A stretch of DNA of 64,000 bases. Origin: Gigaspora margarita (taxonomy: Eukaryota; Glomeromycota; Glomeromycetes; Diversisporales; Gigasporaceae). Position numbers and translations under genes: made by a program. Location of the stretch: contig WTPW01000329.1 in NCBI GenBank assembly GCA_009809945.1, positions 182,222 through 246,221 of the forward strand. The letters run 5' to 3'. Under the pieces are notes generated by a model. That model was not told the origin of the DNA. It saw only the letters and a list, made by a program, of their open reading frames with translations, and did not search any database. Positions 11,433 to 22,402 of this stretch are shown one piece after another. Numbering within the stretch: position 1 is the first letter of the stretch; every line of letters starts with the position of its first letter.

Positions 11433-11870
11433 ATAGATTTACCCATTATTTTATACTTGATATCAAAATTTAAAACTATTTTAATAATGCATTTTTGGAA
11501 TTTCACTCTAGACTTTAATATTTAGTTATGATAACATATAGTATATAATTGTTATATTTTGAATACTTTGTTAAAGTAAAAACTTATAGTAAAAATATAA
11601 CTAATATATTAGCTATTTATATAACTAATATATTAGTTATACTTTTATTATAAATTTTTACTTATACCAAATTATCTAAAAGATGCTTGATTTTATTTAA
11701 AAAAACTCTAAAGTGCCAAATGCTCAGAGATGCTATAAATACATAATTTATTTTTTTACTATTTATATAATTTTTATATACTGTACTTATTTGTCTTTAA
11801 AGATTAAATATAAATAATATTTAATTATCTATATTGTATATATATATAAATAAGTTCTAGACTAACTGAA
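11433..11870. other. AT-rich stretch, nothing recognised
   Basis: It includes a short repeated ATAACTAATATATTAG(C/T)TAT motif near 11595-11645 and otherwise shows no gene. Confidence 0.4.
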
Positions 11871-11874
11871 TCAG

Positions 11875-12860
11875 AAGTTTGGAATATATCAAAAAAGAAC
11901 TAAAAGGAAGGTAAAGATGAGTGCTAGAGTTAGAGTAAACCTTACAAATAGGTAAAAATAATGGTTCAAAAGTACTCTAACTGCAAGTATTGGTTAATAT
12001 TATAGTACAAGTTACTGAAGTATAGGTAAATATCTGGTAGAACAGGTATAATATACTGTAACCTTGATAGGATGTAGCAACTTAGAGAATTTGTTTAGTT
12101 GTCACTCCTAAGCGGCAGGTCTAGAGTTCAAATCCCACTAGCGATGCTATGGAAAATAGACCTGTAGTACAGTAACTATTGTCTCATTGATCAGTCAGGT
12201 ATATTATCTGTAATTCTTGGTTCACTATTTATATGGGAGCTTTTAGCGTATTTGTATATCATTACACAGACAAATCCAAGGGACTAGAGAAATGAAAACC
12301 CATTTAGCAAGGAGGTAGCAAAAATCTTTAACAATGCTACCAAAACCAGAGAATCAGAAACTGAAGCTGAAATATTAGATAGAAAAGACCCTCAGGAATA
12401 GGAGTTCACCAATCTAGCTACCAGAGTCACATTAGAGAAAAAGGATCTATGTTATTGAAGTAGGTACCAAGAGAAGAAAGAACCATATTGGTACCTAATA
12501 CTAGATAAATTGACCCTTCTAAGCTAACTAGTTTGGAAGTTTGAAAGGTCATTATAAGGACCAATAGGATAGTAGAGGTGGGTGCTAGGGTTGAATCGAA
12601 TTTTACAAGGGCAAGAAGTAGGTATTGGTAAGAGAACAGGAGTAATCTTGTCTTGCAAATGTTGGCCTCAGCTATAGCGATAATTACTGAAGTGTAGGTA
12701 ATACCTATGTATGACAGGAACTGTTCTACCAAGTTTTTTGTAAGGATAAACTAGTCCTAAGGGCTATGGCAATAAATGATCTGGGTTTGAACTGACTGTA
12801 TATATATCGTGGATACTAGTAAAACAGTTGAGATTGGTCAAAGAAGCAGAAGATTAGAGA
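11875..12860 (+). repeat. Two diverged copies of a 300-bp SINE-like repeat
   Basis: The block from about 11876 (AGTTTGGAATAT, GAGTGCTAGAGTTAGAG, ACTGAAGTATAGGTAA) recurs diverged from about 12528 (AGTTTGGAAGTTTG, GGGTGCTAGGGTTGAA, ACTGAAGTGTAGGTAA). The first copy runs into tRNA-like sequence: TTGTCACTCCTAAGCGG and the B-box-like GAGTTCAAATCCC near 12100-12142. That part resembles the SINE at 63762-64000. No coding frame is conserved, and limits and TSDs are not clear. Confidence 0.55.
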
Positions 12861-12889
12861 GTTTAAATAAGCAATTTCTGTAGTTAGGT

Positions 12890-13085
12890 TGCAAGTAGGG
12901 CTTTTACAAATCCAGATCAAATTAAACTTTAGCTCAGATTTGAGTTTGATTTGATTTCAAATCAAACCCGATCTCAAACTAGCATTAAAAAAAATATTTG
13001 AGTTTGATTTGAAGCAAACTTTTTAATTAAATTTGAGTTTGGTTTGGGTTTGAGTTTGAAGCTTGCAAACTAGTTTGAGTTTGAA
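12890..13085. repeat. TTTGA-rich palindromic repeat
   Basis: It starts near TTGCAAGTAGGG and consists of GATTTGAGTTTGATTTGA-type words in both orientations, ending AAACTAGTTTGAGTTTG. It is an inverted-orientation relative of the repeats at 675-1632 and 15122-15319. Confidence 0.6.
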
Positions 13086-14515
13086 TACTGTATATTGCTG
13101 AAAATAGGCTATTTCTGAAAATAAACTACCCTCTTTCTTTTGGTCAAGAAATACAAAAATATCTTTGATCCAAAAATAAACTAACCATGATTAATAAAAG
13201 TTGCTATATAGAAAAGTCCAAATTTTACTAAACAAATTAATTAAAGTCACTTAAGTAAACTTATTCAAAAGATCAAAATACATATACTTTAAATTTTATA
13301 ATAAATTGAAAAACTTTTTATTAATTGGATTTTAATATTTACATTTATTAATAGATCTTCTGTAACTCTATCTGCTGATCACTTGTACTAACAAAATTGC
13401 TAATACTTCAGAAGTAAAGTTTCAAAGAAACAGTGGAAAACTTAGGAAAACATGCACCCAGGCAGCTATTATTTAGGAATACAGCCAACTGAGTATTTGC
13501 TAATAGCTTTAGAGTTTGTCACTCACCATTTTGGCCTTGGTACTTGTCGTTTAGAGATAAAGTTCATAGACTACCTACCAACAAGCTTAGAGTTTATCAC
13601 TTACCAAAAGGGCTAGGGTTTGAAAATGAGAAGTACTTTGTGGCTTTCTGATTGAAATGAAACTTTATGGAAAGAACTACTGTCTTTACTTTGGCTACAA
13701 GTGAACCTCCTTTGGTGTCGATGGTTTGTGCAGAATTTTTGAAAAAAGTGGGTGATTTGGCGTACCCCCTCCAAAAGATCTGCAGTGTTTACTGTTTCCA
13801 AAAAGGAAAGACACCAGCCATATTGGATACAATGGTCACGAGTAGCTTGGAAACAAGTCATGTGAACTGATGTGCAAGATCTCTTGGGAAACCCACTGGA
13901 AGAAGATTTTAGAAGCTCTCGGTTTAAGCAGTTCAGTTTATATGACTGCTTTTGTTTAACATACTGGAACCTGGACCGGTTAGAATGGACTAGATTACGA
14001 TGTTAACAATTTTTATTTCTAAAGTCTGACAGATTATTCATAACCTTGTTTAGCTAATAGTTAGGCCTTGGATGCTTATTGTTGGTAGCGAAAGGCCTTC
14101 ATGAAGTCTAAGTTTCTTTTATCACTAATAGATTATAAATATTATCCTCTTCTGCATGTAATAATATTTTTCTAAATAAAGATAAAGAGCAAGGTCTCAG
14201 TTATAAAACGAAAAAAAAATATATTTACATTCAATGAAAAGATTAAAATTTGATTAACAAAATATATTCATTAAACGTAAAAATTAAAGTTAAATTATAA
14301 AAAGTACTCATATTTTGATAAAACTTTTAGAATAGGTGAAGTTTTGTCTCTCAAATAAGTTTACTTAAGCACCAATAATAGATTTATATAGTAGAATTTA
14401 GACTTTACTATGTAACTACTATTGGCAATTAACCAAAAATTGATTTTATTTAAATTAATCAACCTCAAATTTTTTGTGTTTAAATTGTTCAAAAAAGATA
14501 GCTTACTTCCAGAAA
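13085..14515. mobile_element. M1 MITE copy interrupted by a retroelement
   Basis: The left end ATACTGTATATTGCTG with AAATAGGCTA and the right end GATAGCTTACTTCC near 14500 are M1 termini. The arms flank the poly(A)-tailed element at 13346-14220. Confidence 0.65.
13346..14220 (+). mobile_element. 875-bp poly(A)-tailed non-autonomous retroelement, copy 2
   Basis: It is similar over its length to 3356-4231 (shared AGATCTTCTGTAACTC start, GTTTGTCACTCAC middle and AATAAAGATAAAGAGC end) and has an A tail. The flanks ATATTTACATT at 13335-13345 and 14221-14231 are an 11-bp TSD. Open frames on both strands inside it are not shared with copy 1 in a way that suggests a protein. Confidence 0.78.
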
Positions 14516-15075
14516 CACTACAGTAATATAAATACTATATATTGCCAAAAATAAGCCACTTCCAAAAATAAACTACTCCTTTTATTGGTCAAAAAACTCA
14601 AAAACATCTTTGATCTGAAAAAAGCTCCCTGCAATTGATGAAGGTTGCTATATAGTAAAGTCCAAACTTTACTAAATAAACGATTAAAGTTGCTTAAGTA
14701 AACTTATTTAGAAGATCAAAATACATATTTTCTGAAATTTACAACAAAATTGGAGAACTTTTTATTAATTGGTTTTTAATTTTTACATTCAATAAAAAGA
14801 TTAAAATTTTATTAACAAAATATATTCGATAAACATTAAAATTAAAAGTCAAATAATAAAAAGTACTCCTGTTTTGATGAAACTTTTAGCATATATGTAG
14901 TTTAGTCTCCCAAATAAGTCTACTTAAGTGCTAATAATCACTTTATATAGTAAAATTAGACTTTACTATATAACTATTGGCAACTGACCAAAAATTGATT
15001 ATATCTGAAAATAAGCTACCCCAGAATTTTAGTGTTCAAAATTATCTGAAAAAGGTAGTTTACATAAATACAAAG
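14515..15075. mobile_element. M1 MITE copy, part of a duplicated block
   Basis: It begins ATACTATATATTGCC and shows the family arms. Together with 15122-15319 it repeats the arrangement at 1-1632, without the SINE, so the two regions descend from one compound block. Confidence 0.65.
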
Positions 15076-15121
15076 TAAGAATTAAAAACTTGTTTAAAAT
15101 TTAAAAATATATTTATATTAG

Positions 15122-15319
15122 TTAAACTCAAACTAGTTTGCAAACTTCAAATCAAACTCAAATCAAACTTTGTATGAAATTTGGGTTTGGTTTGAATTTG
15201 ATTATTTTTTTATTTGAGTTTGGTTTGATTTTAAACTTTTTAAAATTCATAGTTTGAGTTTGGTTTGATTGGGGTTTGATCAAACTCAAATCAAACCCAG
15301 ATCAAACTTCGGAACCCTA
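15122..15319. repeat. TTTGA-rich palindromic repeat, uninterrupted
   Basis: It contains CAAACTAGTTTGCAAAC intact, which is the sequence into which the SINE at 703 inserted in the other copy. It ends CTTCGGAACCCTA at 15319. Confidence 0.65.
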
Positions 15320-15327
15320 GTTGCAAA

Positions 15328-15611
15328 TAGGGTTCCGCAATTTGATTTGATCTTCAAATATTTGAATCAAATATTTGATCAAATTCAAATTCAAATTTGA
15401 CTATATTTGATTTGATCAAATTCAAATCTAGCTAAATTTGATTTGATTTGACAAATATTTGATTTGATTTAAAAATTACTATTAAAAACAAATTCAAATC
15501 AAATTCAAATCCAAATATTTGAATCAAATCAAATTCAAATCAGGGTCAATTTGATTTGATCAAATTCAAATTGACCCAATATTTGATTTGATTTGAATTT
15601 GAGGAACCCTA
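15328..15611. mobile_element. TTTGA-rich MITE (TIR TAGGGTTCC, 8-bp TSD)
   Basis: The ends TAGGGTTCC and GGAACCCTA are perfect inverted repeats. GTTGCAAA is duplicated at 15320-15327 and 15612-15619. The interior is almost entirely alternating TTTGATTTGA and TCAAATTCAAA words. The 8-bp duplication points to the hAT superfamily. Confidence 0.75.
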
Positions 15612-15619
15612 GTTGCAAA

Positions 15620-16146
15620 TATGGTATTTAGTGTAAAAACTTTAGGCAAACCACTTAAATTAGACACCAAAAGTGTATATGTGGCTAGTTGTACTCTTTT
15701 TCAAGTATAATTTTTGGATGTATAAACTGAATAAATTCTATGCCCCAAGCAGGTACTTTAAAAAATATATATACATATATACTGGAACCTTGCAATAGTC
15801 ATATACCAAAATCAGATATTTTATATACATATTGCAAAATTGTAACTAATGCAAGCAAAAATTTATATATAATATATATAGTTAAATAAAAGAATTGAAA
15901 TGATTATAGCAAGATTGTAACTAATACAAATATGACTATTGTGGAGTTATACTATAATACTTTACCAAGTTCTTACAAGAATATGGTAGTCCAAGCAGAA
16001 ATAGCATGTTACAATATTGGATATTTGGACAATTTGGATATTTTGTTATTTGGACAATATTCAATTGTCCAAATAATTTGATTGAACATAGTAACTGTTT
16101 TATTGGACAATTTAGAGATGTGATATTTATCATGTGATATTTTTTA
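15620..16146. other. AT-rich stretch, nothing recognised
   Basis: It contains short TATATA runs near 15765-15785 and repeated TTTGGACAATTTGG-type words near 16020-16100. No gene was seen. Confidence 0.4.
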
Positions 16147-16154
16147 CTTAGTAG

Positions 16155-16528
16155 CAGGGACATGAATAATATCGATTTGATTTTGCAAAATATCGATCAG
16201 TATGGTCAAAAATATTGATTTATATTGATATACTTATGATTGGCCAATTAGAATGCAAAATTATATACAATGGTTACAGATAACATGAAATAACATGATT
16301 AGTAACTTTCTTCTAATATGTTTGTTGATTGTTTATTTAACCAAAATTTATTAATAATTCAAGTTAGCAAATTTATATTGCTCAACCCGAATTATACTTT
16401 TAATTTTGCCCAAGTACATATTGTTATGCTGCATTAAAATTTGCAAAAATATTGATTTCTCTATAATTTGGCCTAAAATTATTAGTTTATATATAATTGT
16501 TACAAATCAATATTATTTACTATCCCTG
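16155..16528. mobile_element. hAT-type MITE (TIR CAGGGA, 8-bp TSD)
   Basis: The left CAGGGACATGAATAATATCG and the right ATATTATTTACTATCCCTG are inverted. CTTAGTAG is duplicated at 16147-16154 and 16529-16536. CAGGG ends with 8-bp duplications are characteristic of hAT elements. The interior is AT-rich and non-coding. Confidence 0.85.
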
Positions 16529-16685
16529 CTTAGTAGCTTTCTCATCCATATATATTATGTTCATTTTATCTAATTCAGATTGGTTAATATAAAATATAGA
16601 TGTGATTACTACTTCTGACCATGTATTCATAGTAAAAATCATATAATAAATAGCATGCTTCTTAATCTTGAACGAAATTAAACTT

Positions 16686-16703
16686 AATTCAGACCAATAT
16701 TTA
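16686..16703. repeat. Left copy of the 18-bp TSD of the LINE
   Basis: AATTCAGACCAATATTTA here is identical to 24202-24219. The element between them ends on this side in an A-rich tail, read on the minus strand. Confidence 0.95.
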
Positions 16704-16955
16704 TTTATTTTTTTTATTTTATTTTTTTTGGCAATCCTGCCTTTATTGAATAAAGAATGTGTATATTCTAATACAAAGGTTTCCAACTACTGCCTTTAAC
16801 CCTTCTTTTTCTACAATAAAGACTCACCCGGCTGCTTTAAAGTGCCCAGATGCGATCTGCCACAGCAACCTTTTTCCTATCCTTAGGACTTCAACTCGCT
16901 GAAGGTAATCCCTCGGGTCAATAGACAGTGGTTGCTAGCCTTGTCAAGATTGCTT

Positions 16956-17290
16956 TTATGTTCGTTTAACCAATGGTCTGTAAAGGCCAGACCAAGTAGG
17001 TTTTATGTTTGTTCGAACCAAATTTGTTATCTGTTCCTCCAAAACAGACCACACTTTGTTCTCTTCTACTATGTGTCCTATAGTTAGATGCTCAGAGGTC
17101 TTCGTGCTCGACTCCTTTTTTTTGGTTCTACCTTTTGAGGATTTTCTCCTTTTTTCTTCGGTTGTAATGCCATGATCTTTCTCCCAGTCATTAACAACCT
17201 CGCATCTAAAGGGCCAGATAACTCGTTTGAACTCTCTTCTGAGCTCGTGCAAGTACCTTTTGCGAGTAATTGACTCTTCTCTGTCTTCAT
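16956..17290 (-). pseudogene. LINE 3' region, residual open frames
   Basis: Two short Lys/Glu/Arg-rich frames follow ORF2 (for example RREFKRVIWPF). They show no known domain. They may be the decayed C-terminus of ORF2 or 3' UTR open by chance. Confidence 0.35.
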
Positions 17291-17489
17291 CGTCAGAGGT
17301 ATAAAAGACTCCTCTTATACAGGTTATTCTGTTCTCTAGAATAACAGATCTTGTAGATCCTATTAGTACCGCTTCTGAACTCGTGAAATCTGATATACGA
17401 TCTTCTTCTCTTTCTTTTCCTTTTCATTTTTGACCAACCGGAGTCAGTTCCTCTAAGGCTAGTTTTGCGGACCCCAGCTCAATTTTCTT

Positions 17490-20400
17490 CTAGAAGATCT
17501 CGTATATTTCACAGCCTGCTAAATGATTTAAGTCTTCTACTTCTCTTCTACATGCTATACAAGTAGCACTTGGATACAGTGTCGGATTTCTCTTATGTAG
17601 AATGCTTAAAGTCGGCAGCAAATTGTTTAAACACTTTGTATCAAAAACCCATTCCCTACTATTTTTCATACTTCTACATTTTGCTCCTGCGTTTTTCTTA
17701 ATATTCTGCCAAATTTCCCTCCAATCAATTTCTATATCTCTATTATTTTTGTTTACTAACTCATCTATACTACTTGATTGTAACCATTCTAAACTATAAT
17801 ACATATTTGTGATGCTATCTACTAGCCCTCTAATAGGGACATCTATTATATACCTTTTCCACCTCGGTACCACCTTAACTAACCTTGACCATTCTATGTT
17901 CCAGTGAACAAATTTTTCCCTTTTGCAACCTAATTTCGCTAGCTTGTCTGCCTGTTCATTAAAATATATCCCATTGTGTCCTTTTACTTTAACAAATTCA
18001 ATATTCAATTCCTTGTGTTCAATAAGGTCTGTAATCAACGCTAAAATACTTCCATTTTTGAGCTTCGATATTTTTGACTTTTTCCGATTAAAATGGACCT
18101 TTTTAATTAAACTGATAGCATTGGCACTGTCAGTATAAATATTAATCTTGCAATTTTGTGGCAAAACTAGAAGAGCTGTTCCTATCACGGCCAACTCTGC
18201 TCTAGTCGAGGATGGCCAATCTTGTATCGCTCCCGCAAACTGCGCTAAAACTCGAGGGTTAGCCTGGTTCTGTTCATCAAGTATAATCCAGCCTATCCCC
18301 ATTTTCTGTGGCTGGATGCTATTTGGTATCTCTTCTAGAGAGCCATCTGTGTATATACCTATACTTTGGCTGCGTATTATATTACCGGCTATTTCTTTGA
18401 ACTCATTTCGGGACTCCTGCTCTGAAATGTACTTGTCAATTAACACGCCTGTTACTGTTTCGATGATAACTTTTACGTCTCTAGGTGAATTACTCATATC
18501 ACATTCTTGCATTCTGTTAGATGAATATAAAGCGTCAATCGGAACTTCACAAAGGGCTCTGCTTGCTTCTTTCTTTTTGATTACTCCTTTTTTCAGAGCT
18601 CTTTTGTTCTCACAGAATTTTTTCTTAAAGAGACAGGTCCCTTCATTGTCTACTTCGTTCAATTGGCACCCTGAGCATTGAATTAAGTATTCAACATCCT
18701 CTTTTTCTCTAACCCAATGTTCTATTTCCAAAACTTCTCTTTTATTTTTTTTCTTAATTCTGCCTATTTCTATGTTTTCTTTATCCTGCCTGAACAAGAT
18801 CCATTCTAGTTTTTTTTTGTCATTCGAAATAGGCAAGAGTGTAGGTTGGGTAGCTAATTTATTTCCATTTTCTAAAACAAAGCATGGTTTTAGTTTCCTT
18901 GTTGCTATATTTAGAATTAGCAGCTCCTCTACTTTTTGAAACCAGAAGGGCTTTTTTCCACAACCACTAAAGCCTTTGAGTTTTTGTAATTGTGTCCACG
19001 TCAAAAGCTACATTCCATCCCAATTGATTAGTTGTTCTACAACTATCCACTGGCTATTGCAGTTCTGCAAAAACCTTTTTCTTTCATTTGCACTTAGCAA
19101 AGAACATATTTCTGTTGTGGTTTCGTCTGCTAACCTAAGTGTTTCTTCTATAACTTTGCATTCTATATTTATCTTAAGAGCTTTTGCTTCTTGTATTAAT
19201 TTTGCGTTAAAGTTAAACTTAAAAATGCCACTTTTGATTCTGCTATTGCTGCACAGAGTTATACACTCCTTGCATTTGCTATCTCATTGGGCTTGTCTAA
19301 GCCTGATCCATGTAATGGCTCCTACAATTCCTGTGTTGTTTAATTTTTCGATTAGACTAGGTATCTGCTGTGCAAGTCTTGCTTGCCATATAGTTCTAAA
19401 GCCCAAAAGGTTACGATGGTGTAATATTCCATTTGCAGTAGATCTTGCTAGACCTGCTTTATTTTTGACTAGCATTAACCATGGTCTATGCAGACGGTCG
19501 CATACCTGTTTGCTAATCACGTGGCATTTCAATCTATACTCTATTCTCAGAATCAATACATTGTTGTTGATGTATTGTAAGTGTCCTAGAGATACTTTCT
19601 TTTTCTTCAATGCTCTTACGAGCCCCTGAATCTCTTGTTCAACTAACTTTATACTACAGTTCTTCCCATTTTTTTCAGAAACCCAAATACTGAGGAATCT
19701 TGCTGGGATATCTTTACTTTTTGCATAAATTTCAGTTCCATCCCCAGTACAGATATTGTGCTCCTGGTCTGCTATTCTCTTGGCTCCATTTATGACTATT
19801 AGTTCTGATTTCTTCTTATTAATTTTAATGCCATTTAGTGCGTAAAATTCATCCGCCAAATCAAGTATTTCCTCTAATTCTTCCTTGGACTTGGCGATCC
19901 AGGTTGTATCGTCAGCGTATACCAGCACTGACTGACGACGCAATATCCTTTTAAACCTGGTATTATGCAAGTCTGTGGGCCATTTAACTTCTACTTCATA
20001 ACCCCAATTTTTGTTATTTTGTACTTCACATAAAAGCGGGTCGTAAAAGATATGCCAGACCAAGGGGGACAAAACCTCTCCTTAATCTATACCGTCACCT
20101 GCTGTGATTTGATTTGTATTTCCAAATGCAGTTATGATTTCAAATTGTCTTTTTCCGTAGAGGTTTAAGATATATTTACACAAATTTTTAGGGAGCTTAA
20201 TTCTTTTGAGTGCCAGTTCTAGAGAGATCATGCTTACGGAGTCGAATGCTTTTTGCATATCCTGAAATAGCACCCAAGCTTTTTTTTTTTTTCTCTAGCC
20301 TCTTCGGTTATACAATTTAGTATATGTATAGGGTCTTCAGTACTTTCACCTGATAGCCCCGCAAAGTTTGGACCATTAAGTACCCCTTTCTCCTTGAAAA

Positions 20401-20530
20401 TTTGATCTAATCTTTGCATAATAATTTTGCTTAAAACTTTCCTCAGTGTTTCTAGCAATATAATGGGACGAACATTGTTCAAATCAAAGTTCCATTCCTC
20501 TTTCTTTGGTATGGGGTAAAGAAGACCCAA
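17490..20530 (-). pseudogene. LINE ORF2, reverse transcriptase and RNase H part
   Basis: Reverse transcriptase motifs appear in order on the minus strand. The finger motif NNVRPIILLETLRKVLSK (near 20470) is followed by QDMQKAFDSV with the first catalytic Asp (near 20265), then the GEVLSPLVW motif (near 20070) and the VYADDTTW active site (near 19910). RNase H follows: GIYTDGSLEEI (Asp), SSTRAELAVIG (Glu), IYTDSANAISL (Asp) and VKGHNGIYFNEQADKLAK (His and Asp), about 18360-17920. A CxxC-like segment (ATCIACRREVEDLNHLAGC) closes the frame near 17500. A shift lies near 20234-20273. A TAA stands where Gln is expected in the conserved D-Q-G-E motif at about 20079. More stops lie between 19283 and 19005. 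Confidence 0.88.
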
Positions 20531-20533
20531 CTT

Positions 20534-21583
20534 CTACTTCAAAGGTATCTTTCCACTAGCTAAACACTTCGACATTAAATCAATACAAAAATGCTTTGTA
20601 AACTTTCCGAGGTGCTTCAAGATTGGGTATGTGATACCCGAAATCCCGGGCGCTGAAGTGTTTCGTGTTGTAGATAACGCGTAGTCCCATTCTGCTAGTG
20701 TGATTTTATTTGATACTTGATTGTACCACTCTGCTTTTATCCCTTCTTTGGGTTTGTACTGCTCTTTCCAAACACCTTGCAGATTACTAACAGAAAAGTT
20801 TCTTTTTCTAAATTGTTCCTTAAAATGTGTCTCTACTTTGTTTAATACGTCTTTTTTATTTGTGAATAATTTGAAATCATCCCCTGATTCCTCACATGCT
20901 CTGTCTATTTTAATTTTTCTGGTTGGCCTCTCCAAGATACTATTCAACATTAATTTTTGATTTGTCACTATTCTATCACAGCGTTCTTCAATACTCTCTC
21001 TGATTTTCTTTTCTGCTGCTAGCAAGTTCATTTTCTTCTACATAGTTTTAACTAGTTGTGCCAGCTGCTCTAAATGCTCATAAGTAATATCTGACCATGT
21101 GTCTATATTGCCTTTAAAAAGGAATTCCTCGTCCAATTCTGTCTTTATTATAGTCAAAACATTTTCCAAATCCTCTTTGTCTTTGGCATTTATTGCATGT
21201 CCAATGTTCTTTTTGCCTTTTCTGCATAGTTTATTCAACTGCTTGGACAGCTTACGCAGATCACAACCATGATCCTCATTTGACTCCTTGGTTTTTGCTG
21301 CAGTGAAACATTTTTTAGGCAAAAGTTTGTTTGCTGCTGTTCGTATAATAGATTCCAGAATATCCCATTCGAAATCTATAACTTCCTGTAAATAGGGATC
21401 TTCTCTTGTCTTGGAATTTTCATTCGTAAGGGGTTTACTTTTGTTTTTCGCAGATTTCAGTATTTCATCTGTTCTTTTTGCGAAGGCAATCCAATCTTCC
21501 TCCAAAATTTTCTCTACATCTATACAAATTTTCTTGCTTTTTGCTCTTCGTCTTTGTGCTTTATTCTGGTTGTTGTAATGCAT
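20534..21583 (-). pseudogene. LINE ORF2, linker and start of reverse transcriptase
   Basis: Two consecutive open stretches in the same frame (21583-21038 and 21031-20534) are separated by a stop. The first is Lys-rich and corresponds to the linker between endonuclease and RT. The second ends in STRNTSAPGISGITYPILKH, the first conserved RT block (the SAPG and D/G-I-T-Y pattern common to non-LTR RTs). Confidence 0.82.
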
Positions 21584-21606
21584 CCTATATACTAACCATG
21601 CTACGA

Positions 21607-22394
21607 TTATATGATGGTCACTATTCGGTACAAATTCATGTCCAGAATCTTACACCTTAACAACTCACTGTGCCAGTTTTGTGACAACCAGATGTAATCA
21701 ATTTCAGAATCTTTGTTAAAGCCCTTGCGTGTTGTCCTGCTGGAACCTGCATCTAAATGTGTATGAGTGTTTTTAAACCCTTTATCTATCAATTTTTGCA
21801 GAAGGCTTCTTCTATTCAATCCTGCCTGCGCTTTTCGACTATTTACTATACTGTCGCTTGCTTCTGTATTAAATCTCCCATAATCAAAACCTTGGCTTTT
21901 TCAATACGTTGTATTTGTTCGATTCGACTAACTATTTTTTTGCAAGTTTCCTTCTCAGAATCTTGATCATTAGGTGGAATATAAATGATGAACAGGTACC
22001 ATATTTCATTTTTGAACACCAGATTTGCTTCGATTATATATGGTGACCATCTTACTATTTTAGCTAGATGTTTTTCAACACTTTTGTGTATAATTATCGC
22101 TACACCAGAGCCTTTTTTCTTCTCTTTTTCTGCTGATGACCAAAAGCCTCTATACTTTTCTTCTTTTTTAATCAAACATTGACTCTCNTTTTCTTGAGTN
22201 TTCNTTTCANATATACCAATTATATCTATTCTTTTCTTTTCTGCAATATCCAAAAGACTCTCTAACTTGGTTTTGTCTGATTTAATCCCATTAATATTAT
22301 GAAATGCTATTGATACTAAACTGTTGTTCCCCTCCTTCTCACCCTCTCTGCAACACGCCCCTTCTGTGTTGCAATATTCTTTAGAGATGCCCAC
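21607..22394 (-). pseudogene. LINE ORF2, APE-type endonuclease part
   Basis: The N-terminal block SIAFHNINGIKSDKTKLES and the following RIDIIGI-x-E match the Asn and Glu blocks of exonuclease-endonuclease-phosphatase domains. VLIMGDL near 21870 is the G-D-x-N-type block, with Ile where Asn is usual. DYIWLSQNW follows in a different frame (near 21690). The region therefore has at least one shift, plus N bases at 22187-22210. In an active element this domain nicks target DNA for target-primed reverse transcription. Confidence 0.82.
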
Positions 22395-22402
22395 GGCTAC
22401 TA

